Below, piece by piece: positions 1 to 6,359 of a DNA stretch of 13,575 nucleotides (position 1 is the first letter of the stretch; each line of letters starts with the position of its first letter). The notes under the pieces were generated by a model. That model made no database searches. It saw only the letters and a list, made by a program, of their open reading frames with translations, and was not told where the DNA came from. Source of the DNA: Spirochaetota bacterium (GTDB lineage: Bacteria; Spirochaetota; B62-G9; DRHN01); the NCBI GenBank assembly GCA_023136305.1, contig JAGLSF010000023.1, positions 1 to 13,575 on the forward strand, given 5' to 3'. The translations under genes and the position numbers were made by a program.

Positions 1-588
1 GAGCAGGGTGAGTTTTTCTCCCTGGAACTCAACACTGCCTTCCCGCGCACAGTACATGGCGAAATCTCGGGCATCAAACTCCTCGCCCGCGATATTTCTC
101 ATGTCAACCACCGAGTAGATGGAAGCCGAAGGGCTCGAGACGATAATGCCCGGCATTTGAGCTGTGAGCTCCTCGTTTACCGAGCTCAGTATGGCACTGT
201 AATAGTCCCGCTGTTTCTGATACCAGCGGCGAAGGTCTTCATGCGTTTCATGGGCGAGGGACCCGAATATGTACTGTCCGATCGCATTGGCACAGAGATT
301 TGCCGTATACTCGGCAACCGATTTTTCGTGGAATTCGGGATTATCGGTCACCAGCGCCCCTATGCGCAGGCCGCAGGCGTTCCACACCTTTGAGGCCGTC
401 TCGATGCTGATTCTGCGGCCTTCGATACCGGGTACACGGTCATCGGTAATTCCCCAGATGCTGGACGTCTCGCTCCCGGTGTAGAGAAGCTCGCGATAGG
501 TCTCATCACTGATCATCCACATGTTGTACTTTACGCAGAGCCGGGCAATGAGGCGGGTGGGGCAGGTAAAATCTGTCGATCCTAGCAC
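1..588 (-). pseudogene. 5'-truncated class I/II aminotransferase fragment (PLP-dependent), running off the left edge
   Basis: The minus-strand frame is open from 666 down to base 1. From about base 550 it reads as the C-terminal half of an aspartate-aminotransferase-fold enzyme. The ISDETYREL stretch supplies the Asp and Tyr that contact the pyridine ring. The ETASK...GLRIGAL stretch supplies the Schiff-base lysine (codon at 390-388). A helical small-domain segment follows to the window edge. What is missing is the N-terminal 150-200 residues and a proper NPTG motif: upstream of RLIARLCVKYN the frame gives unrelated sequence passing through the promoter region. The only candidate start before the homology is a GTG at 588-586 with no convincing ribosome-binding site. 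I therefore call it a truncated remnant, not a working enzyme. The family assignment is strong and the substrate is unknown. An alternative is that a short fragment is still expressed from the GTG. Confidence 0.75.
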
Positions 589-611
589 AGAACAATGAGT
601 ATCTTTTTCAT
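582..611 (-). other. Orphan gene start: 9-codon reading frame MKKILIVLC followed by TAG
   Basis: An ATG at 611-609 on the minus strand is preceded at normal distance by AGAGGA and by a promoter-like -10 box. It encodes MKKILIVLC, which looks like the beginning of a signal peptide or lipoprotein, and stops at TAG 584-582. It is out of frame with the aminotransferase remnant just downstream. I read it as the surviving start of a gene whose body was lost. A short leader peptide is the alternative. Confidence 0.45.
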
Positions 612-630
612 GAAAATCCTCTTTTCGGGG

Positions 631-648
631 ATATATTGTACAATATAT
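631..648. promoter_or_regulatory. 18-bp perfect palindrome, candidate operator
   Basis: ATATATTGTACAATATAT is identical to its reverse complement over all 18 bases, and symmetry ends sharply at both sides. It covers the minus-strand -10 box and lies about 46 bp upstream of the plus-strand -35 box. This placement fits a dimeric repressor site that could influence both divergent transcripts. The sequence is pure A/T apart from the central GTAC, so chance symmetry in an AT-rich promoter is possible. No regulator gene is in the window. Confidence 0.4.
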
Positions 649-663
649 AGCGTGAAGTGAGAA
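635..663 (-). promoter_or_regulatory. Putative sigma-70-type promoter for the minus-strand remnant
   Basis: Reading the minus strand, TTCTCA (663-658; 4 of 6 matches to TTGACA) is followed after 17 bp by TACAAT (640-635; 5 of 6 to TATAAT). It lies 24 bases upstream of the ATG at 611. The -10 box sits inside the 18-bp palindrome at 631-648. Confidence 0.45.
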
Positions 664-693
664 TTCTCAACCTGCATGACCTATCTCTTTTCC

Positions 694-722
694 TTGCTGG
701 CAGAAAATGCTTTGATTATAAT
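694..722 (+). promoter_or_regulatory. Putative sigma-70-type promoter of the plus-strand operon
   Basis: TTGCTG (694-699; matches the TTG of the consensus) is separated by exactly 17 bp from a perfect TATAAT (717-722). Transcription would begin near 729, leaving a leader of about 80 bases before the ATG at 809. This is the best promoter-like sequence I see upstream of the nine co-directional genes. Confidence 0.55.
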
Positions 723-728
723 ATCCAG

Positions 729-808
729 TAGTTGTGAATCTGTGCACAGTGGCGATCTCTGTATCGCATGATGCCGATTGTATGAATACAGCAGGTGGAG
801 GTCCGGTG
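729..808 (+). other. Operon 5' leader with short inverted repeats and a strong ribosome-binding site
   Basis: The leader holds a 10-bp perfect palindrome, CTGTGCACAG (740-749). It also has a possible small hairpin (GCGAT 752-756 with ATCGC 763-767) and an alternative longer-range pairing (CTGTAT 759-764 with ATACAG 786-791); these two pairings overlap, so they would be mutually exclusive. AGGTGGAGG at 793-801 sits seven bases before the ATG at 809 and decides that start. No known riboswitch is recognisable, and the hairpins are weak. Confidence 0.3.
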
Positions 809-1846
809 ATGAAAAGATTCCTTTCTCTCTGTGTTATGTTTCTTTTTTCCCTAACAGCGCCCCTCATGACGGCAGCTGTGGAGGTTGATTTTGTATCCGG
901 CGACGTGAATTACCGTCACCTCAAGGAAGACTGGCAGGACCTCGAGGTGGGTATGAATCTCGTTTCGGGCGATATGATTGAAACCGGCATGAACAGCGAG
1001 GCGATTCTGTTCGACGGCGGGAGTGAGATCTACATTTCAGAGAATGCGAATTTCACCATATCGGAAAGATATGAGAAGGGTGAGAAACGCTCCACCTTTA
1101 TGCTTTTTCTGGGCAGGATGAAATTCAAGCTCGGTAAATCGGGTGAAGCGGAACCTGACATACAGACACAGACAGTCAACCTGGCCATTCGAGGGACTGT
1201 TCTAGAGGTCGGATCGGGGTATGATGGGTCGACCATCGTACTCATTGAGGAAGGCAGCGTTGCTGTTCAGGGGAAGAGCAGTGAGCTTGTTCTCGAAGAG
1301 GGAGAGGGGACCGAGGTCCAATTCGGTGAGGAACCCTCTGAAAAGTTCGATGTCATGACCAAGGTCATCGATTGGGATGCGTGGCTGCTGTCTTCGCAGG
1401 ATGCGGTCAAGGGCAATGAAACAGCCCTCCTTGGGCAGATTCAGAACCGTTTCGAGGATATTGCCCTGGATATTGGGAACTATGAGCTCATCAGGGAGGG
1501 GGCGCTCATGGAGAAGGAGAGGTATATCGCGAAGCGGGACGAACTTCTCGAGGCGGGTAAGACCGATGAAGCCTCGGAATTTTCAAAAAAGGCGGGAAGT
1601 GAGAGCAAGAAGGCCTTTCACTCAATCGTGAATATACGCTTTCTTGCTTTGTCCTCCATTGGTCTCTACGATATGGCTGAGAGAATATACACGGATATCG
1701 AGGCGCCAATAGAGGAACAGCAGGCGCTGTTCACGGGCATTAAGACAACGTATGGCGGTATCGTGCAGAAGTATGTTCTTGAAGGTGACAGGGCAAGACT
1801 GGAGGAGAAGGCGAGACAGAAAAGGGGGTGTCTGAACCTCTTTTAG
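809..1846 (+). CDS. Exported FecR-domain protein
   Basis: This is a 345-residue protein with a Sec signal peptide (about residues 1-23, cleavage near TAA-VEV). A FecR-type domain follows at about 26-172. Its hallmarks are visible: LVSGDMIETG with S63 and an FDGG turn, a central G-R-M-K-F strand, NLAIRGTVLEV (the conserved RGT at 128-130) and a closing EEGSVAVQG strand. The C-terminal half (about 190-345) is charged and probably helical, and I do not recognise it. FecR domains in free-standing exported proteins are generally binding or structural beta-modules; there is no membrane-spanning segment for FecR-style sigma-factor signalling. The frame extends up to a GTG at 734, but that lies almost at the predicted transcription start with no ribosome-binding site. 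ATG 809 has AGGTGGAGG in front and begins the signal peptide. It is the first gene of the operon. Confidence 0.85.
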   Translation: MKRFLSLCVMFLFSLTAPLMTAAVEVDFVSGDVNYRHLKEDWQDLEVGMNLVSGDMIETGMNSEAILFDGGSEIYISENANFTISERYEKGEKRSTFMLFLGRMKFKLGKSGEAEPDIQTQTVNLAIRGTVLEVGSGYDGSTIVLIEEGSVAVQGKSSELVLEEGEGTEVQFGEEPSEKFDVMTKVIDWDAWLLSSQDAVKGNETALLGQIQNRFEDIALDIGNYELIREGALMEKERYIAKRDELLEAGKTDEASEFSKKAGSESKKAFHSIVNIRFLALSSIGLYDMAERIYTDIEAPIEEQQALFTGIKTTYGGIVQKYVLEGDRARLEEKARQKRGCLNLF

Positions 1847-1873
1847 ACTCTCCACTGTGCAGCCGAGAATCCT

Positions 1874-3061
1874 ATGAAGTCTCACGTTACCGCATGTACG
1901 GTTTTAACCCTGGTGTGCATCCTGCTGCTTTACCTTCCAGTGCATGCACAGGATTTCTCAACTACGGAACTCTTCCCCAACTATGAGATTGAAACCCTCC
2001 ATAAAACCGATGAATCGAAGGACACGGTGTTTCCCTTCGTACACAAGGGCTCTCTGTATGCCTTCTCCCTGGGTTATCGGATACCCCTCTGGAAAATCTT
2101 TATCGGCGGCGACCTGCTGAGCCCTTATACCGTTGGGGAAAATATCGTTTACCTGTATGACATCTACAACAGAATCTACGCCATTGACCTGAGTCGGGGA
2201 GAGTTGTTCTGGAGGAGCAGTCTCCAAAAGGAAATCAAGGGAAGGATCATCATATACAGCGGATTTCTCGTTGCTTCGACGCTTGACGGGACCATACATA
2301 TTCTGGACAGGACGAACGGTGAGGTTCTGTTTACCTACAAAGGAGAAGGTGAGATCAATGCGGGCCTCAGAATATATGAGGATGCCATTATCGTTCCCTA
2401 CAGGAATGGAAATATAGTCGCCTATGATCTGCAGTCCCGCAGTGAGGCATGGGTCTTCAATGCGGGCGGTCTGATTAGTGTGCGGCCGGTTATTCGGGAT
2501 GGAAAGATCTATTTCGGGTCATGGGACGATACCTTTTATGCACTTGATGCACGGACCGGAGAAACACTGTGGTCCAGTTACGTGGGCAACACCATAACGA
2601 GGGACTTCCTCGTCTTCGAAGAGGAAATTGTGCTCTTTTTTACCGATGGTGAAATGGTGTGTCTGCACAGGAACAGGGGCGAGATCAAGTGGGTCAAATA
2701 TTTCAAGGGTGTGGAGTTCAACTATAACTACTTTGCCGGACCAAACAGCATCTACGTGCTCATTCCCGACTTCATCGCCCTGGACCCGTCAAGCGGCGAC
2801 ATGCTGTTCGATTATCGGGAGCGTTCATTCACACTCTACAAGGACATGCTCTTCGACAATATGGTTGAGGGCGAGCGGCCTATTTCAGAGCAGGAGAGGG
2901 CCAGACTGCTTGCCGAGCGTTATTTCATGGTAAGTGATTTTCCCTATCTACCCCCTGCCCGCATCAATGGGCGGTATACCTACTTCATATCGGACAGTAA
3001 CTATCTATACATATACGATCTGGATAATGATTTCTATATACTTAAATTCCGTTTACCGTGA
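1874..3061 (+). CDS. Exported PQQ/BamB-like beta-propeller protein
   Basis: This is a 395-residue protein with a signal peptide (residues 1-25, cleavage near VHA-Q; no lipobox cysteine). The rest is a run of PQQ-like blade motifs of the form (I/L/F)YAxDxxxGExxW. Copies begin near residues 61, 101, 141, 181, 221, 261, 300 and 378, so the first seven keep a 40-residue period. Examples are IYAIDLSRGELFWRSSL and FYALDARTGETLWSSYVG. Between the seventh and eighth is an insert with a helical, Glu/Arg-rich stretch (about 335-350). No quinone-dehydrogenase active-site cysteines or calcium ligands are evident. By family it is a structural or binding propeller in the style of BamB, but BamB is a lipoprotein and this is not. 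The gene starts 27 bp after the FecR-domain gene. The ribosome-binding site is weak (GAGA). Confidence 0.85.
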   Translation: MKSHVTACTVLTLVCILLLYLPVHAQDFSTTELFPNYEIETLHKTDESKDTVFPFVHKGSLYAFSLGYRIPLWKIFIGGDLLSPYTVGENIVYLYDIYNRIYAIDLSRGELFWRSSLQKEIKGRIIIYSGFLVASTLDGTIHILDRTNGEVLFTYKGEGEINAGLRIYEDAIIVPYRNGNIVAYDLQSRSEAWVFNAGGLISVRPVIRDGKIYFGSWDDTFYALDARTGETLWSSYVGNTITRDFLVFEEEIVLFFTDGEMVCLHRNRGEIKWVKYFKGVEFNYNYFAGPNSIYVLIPDFIALDPSSGDMLFDYRERSFTLYKDMLFDNMVEGERPISEQERARLLAERYFMVSDFPYLPPARINGRYTYFISDSNYLYIYDLDNDFYILKFRLP

Positions 3062-3071
3062 GGGTATTTGT

Positions 3072-3569
3072 ATGGCACACAGAGTGACGACAGGGTTGTG
3101 GTTCACAGTTTCAGTGGCAGCAGTACTCATTCTCAGTATCTGGGTATTGTCCTCCTGTGCCGCAACGAAGATCAGGGAATACGAGCGGGCCGGAATCAAG
3201 GGAAGTGTGTTACCCGTTGATTCGGACGGCAACGAGATTGTCATGGAGGACAAGGAAAACATCATCATCAACTGCATCCCCCTGAAGGAGGGTGAACAGA
3301 TGGTGGATAGGACCGTTATCGGAAACGCCAAGTCCAACGGTGATTTTGTGGTCGATCTCAGGGGTGGTGAGTTTGTGGTCGAGATCTTTCTCGAAGGGTT
3401 TTATGTGGAGACATTCAACATCGTGCTGGACCGCAACCGCAGGAAAAACCTGGGAAAAATCGAGATCAGCCGTATCGAGACCGGGAGAGGTGTCCCGCTC
3501 AAGGATGATATCGGCGAGGAGTTGATCATAAATGAGGGTGATGTAAGTATACAGCCGCCCGTTCAGTAG
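3072..3569 (+). CDS. Small putative lipoprotein, function unknown
   Basis: This is a 165-residue protein with a hydrophobic signal segment (residues 9-28) ending in the lipobox LSS-C, with the lipidated cysteine at 29. The mature part looks all-beta: AGIKGSVLPVDSDGNE near 44-60, then a second strand-rich block with GDFVVDLRGGEFVVEIFLEG. This recalls the carboxypeptidase-regulatory-like or Ig-like modules that appear repeatedly in the next gene, though the match is too loose to assign. The frame is open further upstream into the propeller gene. ATG 3072, 10 bp after that gene's stop and preceded by GAGGG, is the start that yields a clean lipoprotein signal. It probably sits in the outer membrane facing the periplasm. 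I do not recognise a specific family. Confidence 0.75.
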   Translation: MAHRVTTGLWFTVSVAAVLILSIWVLSSCAATKIREYERAGIKGSVLPVDSDGNEIVMEDKENIIINCIPLKEGEQMVDRTVIGNAKSNGDFVVDLRGGEFVVEIFLEGFYVETFNIVLDRNRRKNLGKIEISRIETGRGVPLKDDIGEELIINEGDVSIQPPVQ

Positions 3570-3644
3570 CAGTAATGTACAGGGGTATTTCTGTCACTGC
3601 ATACAGGTATATAGCTATTATGTGGAGGTTCGAAGCGGGGTATT

Positions 3645-6359
3645 GTGAACAGGATAAACACTTTCATCGTGCTTGCCATTTCCGTATTTCTCACCGTTCT
3701 TGTTGTGTACCTCTTCGCAAAGGAACAGGTACAGCCTGAACCTGAAATAGTAACGGCCCCGCTCAAGGTGGAGGTGTACCGGGTGGACCGGCATCCTCTT
3801 CCCGATGCAGATATCTATCTCAATCAACGTTTCATCGGCAGGACAGACCAGAAGGGGTTCTTTCTCACCGATATCAACCTGATTGTTGGTGAATCATACA
3901 CACTTCGAATCGAGAAGGACAGAGAGGGGTATGTTTACGGGCCCTGGGAAACGGATTTCAGGGTTGCAGCGGAACGGAAGAAGAAGCGTGAGAAGAAGGA
4001 GGAACCCGAAGAGCAGCTGCCCTCTCTGGAGGGTGAATTTGATGTGCTGGCCGAAATCGAGAAGGCCGAGCTTGGCAGGGCCAGCCTCTATGACAAGTAC
4101 TACTTCCTCGCCATTCTTGATGGATACATGTTCTATACTGTCAAGGTGACGGGAAAGGGGAGCATGGATGTCGCCGAAGCCGCTGTCATAGTGAATGGCA
4201 CCGTGGAGGGGCACACCGATGAATCGGGGCTGTTCATGGTGAAATACGCCGGGGAGGATTCCCGCCGGGATAATGTGCTGGTGTTCAAGGAGGGGGAGCA
4301 CATATGGCAGAAGAGTGAGGAGATCTCCCCCAAGTTTAACCTGGATGTCGATCTGAGCAAGATGCTGTTGATTGACCTCTACGCTTACACGGAAAATTAT
4401 GATGTGGTCAGCGGTATTGGCGGAGCGCAGGTCTACATCAATGACCTGTGGATGGGAAAGACAGGCAGAAGTGGGTTTTTCGGGCACCGTTACGAGAACG
4501 ACAGGGGAGTTGACGGGGAGCTCACACTTCGCATTGAATACCCCAAGGGATACTATCCTGAGAAAGAGGAGAGAAGTTTCTTCATTCAGGATGATCTGCA
4601 GAGACTGGCCTATTCAGGATTCTCATACAGCAGGGAAGCCCCTGCACCTCGAATTACGGTAATCCCTCTGCAGATTGGCGACGGCGGGAACGTACTACTG
4701 TCACGGCGCACATATGACCTGAAGAGAGGTCTGGAGGACTATCTTGCCATAGGCGGTATCTTCTCGATTGTTTCAGACAGGAACATCACGAACCTCTTTG
4801 AACAATTCGACCTCGAAATAGGGAAAAGCGGAACGGACTGGAGTGAAATTCCATTCCTCAAGAATGAAGTCGACGGCATCATATTTGGAAATTTGTCATC
4901 GGCAGGGAACGCCTTCATGGTTGAGCTGTACGGTATAGACTACACGGGAAAGATTATAGGACAGACGGAGAGAAGGGTGTCGCTTCGTGATTTTCAGTCT
5001 ATTCCGGATTCTTTCGTCGAACAGTTCAGGAGTAATTTCCCCTACGAGGGTACCATCTCAGCCATTGATAAGAAGATCCACCTGAACCTCGGGACCCGCC
5101 ACGGAGTGGAACTGGATGACAAGTTTTACAGTTTCCTGAATTATTACGATGCCATCAAACATGATTACTCGAAGAAACGGGTGGCCAAGCTTCGAATCAC
5201 GGAAGTGGCGGGCAGTTCTTCGTCGGGTGAGCTCGAGAGCATCAGTGAGGGATATCTGCTGGAGCCGGGCGGTAAGGTTAAACGGTTCAGTGAACCGGCT
5301 CAGGCGCTGAAAGAACTCCCGATTACCATCCTGGTCACATCCGGGAGGGACAGAGTCTCCGGGGCCAATATTTATCTCGACGATCAGTGGACAGGACAGA
5401 CCGATGACGAAGGCATACTGCAGGTGTTCCTTACCGAAAGTGCGGCTGCGGATGTCCTCGTGTACAAGGAAGGATACATTCCCGCAAAAATCGACATCAA
5501 GGTTCAGGAGGGCGAAAGCTCCTACAGGGTCAATCTCAAACAGGGGAAGACACAGTTTACCATTGATTCTGACCCGAGAGGTGCGCTCCTGTTTGTCAAT
5601 GGCGAGTTCAAGGGCAACACACCGGTTGTTCGAAACGCAATCGAGCTTCCCTACGGTTTCCATCGTATTGAGCTCAAACTGGACGGGTACAAGGACTACA
5701 ATCAGTATCTCAAGTTCAGTGAACGCAGGCTGAGCCTCACTGGTGATGAACGGGTAATGCTTCATGAGGATTATCTGGGTCAGGCTGAGGATGCCTATGA
5801 GGATGGGAAAATCGATGAAACGCTGAAAATTCTGAAAGGTGTGCCGGAAAATCATCCCGATTATAAAAAATCTATGGAGTTCTGCGGGTATATCTATCTA
5901 CGCCACTACAGGGAGTATAAAGCATCCATAGCATGTTTCAGTCGTGCCATTGATCTGAAAAAGATATCAACGGAGACTTCGGTTATCTCCTATTACAATT
6001 ACGGTCAGGCCTGTTATAACAGGGCCGAAGAGTTATACTATGATAGTAGCTTGCGGTCACAGTCATACTATCAGCTGGCCCTGGAGATCTTCAACGTGGT
6101 GAAAGAGCGGAGAAGCAGGCTTCTCAGTTCGGGAAGAAAGCATATTTATCAGGATGTTCTCTTTTACGTTGCCGTTTCCCATCAAAAGCTCTACTACCTG
6201 ACCAATCTCGGGAAATTTCTCTCCAAGGCTCACTATTCATGGATTGATTATTTCGACTTTTTCGACAATAATCTTTTTAAGGATTCCTACTATGAAAACC
6301 AATACAGGGTTGCGGAATCCTACAGGGAAGAGATCAAGAGGTTACGAAATGAGGAATAG
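3645..6359 (+). CDS. Large membrane-anchored mosaic protein: PEGA-like repeats, CsgG/FlgT-like core, PEGA and TPR
   Basis: This is a 904-residue protein with one N-terminal membrane segment (residues 6-24, uncleaved anchor or signal). Three related modules follow, each with a core of the type AxIYxNxxxxGxTDxxGFF at 55-73, 178-197 and 259-279; a Lys/Glu-rich linker (110-125) separates the first two. Residues about 335-465 resemble the CsgG-like fold (PRITVIPLQIGDGG..., later VDGIIFGNLSSAG). Residues 468-548 resemble the FlgT C-terminal domain (GTISAIDKKIHLNLGTRHGV). A fourth module (572-591) and a canonical PEGA domain (638-690, SDPRGALLFVNGEFKGNTPV) come next. The TPR-like C-terminus (707-900) is rich in Tyr. 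There is no enzyme signature, so it is probably a periplasmic scaffold. The start is GTG at 3645: an in-frame stop at 3612-3614 excludes longer forms, but GGAGG at 3624-3628 is 16 bases away, which is unusually far. Its 3' end overlaps the next gene by 11 bp. Confidence 0.8.
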   Translation: MNRINTFIVLAISVFLTVLVVYLFAKEQVQPEPEIVTAPLKVEVYRVDRHPLPDADIYLNQRFIGRTDQKGFFLTDINLIVGESYTLRIEKDREGYVYGPWETDFRVAAERKKKREKKEEPEEQLPSLEGEFDVLAEIEKAELGRASLYDKYYFLAILDGYMFYTVKVTGKGSMDVAEAAVIVNGTVEGHTDESGLFMVKYAGEDSRRDNVLVFKEGEHIWQKSEEISPKFNLDVDLSKMLLIDLYAYTENYDVVSGIGGAQVYINDLWMGKTGRSGFFGHRYENDRGVDGELTLRIEYPKGYYPEKEERSFFIQDDLQRLAYSGFSYSREAPAPRITVIPLQIGDGGNVLLSRRTYDLKRGLEDYLAIGGIFSIVSDRNITNLFEQFDLEIGKSGTDWSEIPFLKNEVDGIIFGNLSSAGNAFMVELYGIDYTGKIIGQTERRVSLRDFQSIPDSFVEQFRSNFPYEGTISAIDKKIHLNLGTRHGVELDDKFYSFLNYYDAIKHDYSKKRVAKLRITEVAGSSSSGELESISEGYLLEPGGKVKRFSEPAQALKELPITILVTSGRDRVSGANIYLDDQWTGQTDDEGILQVFLTESAAADVLVYKEGYIPAKIDIKVQEGESSYRVNLKQGKTQFTIDSDPRGALLFVNGEFKGNTPVVRNAIELPYGFHRIELKLDGYKDYNQYLKFSERRLSLTGDERVMLHEDYLGQAEDAYEDGKIDETLKILKGVPENHPDYKKSMEFCGYIYLRHYREYKASIACFSRAIDLKKISTETSVISYYNYGQACYNRAEELYYDSSLRSQSYYQLALEIFNVVKERRSRLLSSGRKHIYQDVLFYVAVSHQKLYYLTNLGKFLSKAHYSWIDYFDFFDNNLFKDSYYENQYRVAESYREEIKRLRNEE

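Noticed and set aside
157..484. Two plus-strand short frames over the aminotransferase remnant
   Set aside because: The minus-strand translation shows clear aminotransferase motifs across this whole stretch, so these are shadows.
734..808. N-terminal extension of the FecR-domain gene from a GTG at 734
   Set aside because: The GTG is only a few bases from the predicted transcription start and lacks a ribosome-binding site, while ATG 809 has a strong one and gives a proper signal peptide.
667..867. Minus-strand 66-codon frame across the operon promoter and the FecR-domain gene start
   Set aside because: It runs through promoter elements and a signal-peptide coding region, with no protein family resemblance.
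3603..3628. Possible internal promoter (TATTAT at 3616-3621) before the large mosaic gene
   Set aside because: The -35 position matches the consensus at only about three bases, and the neighbouring genes are close enough for simple co-transcription.
3894..4487. 197-codon minus-strand open frame
   Set aside because: Antisense shadow of the same mosaic gene; no domain or ribosome-binding site recognised.
5058..5855. Long open frame (265 codons) on the minus strand inside the PEGA/TPR mosaic gene
   Set aside because: It lies wholly antisense to a gene with clear domain content, has no signal or recognisable motif, and its composition follows the codon pattern of the plus-strand gene.
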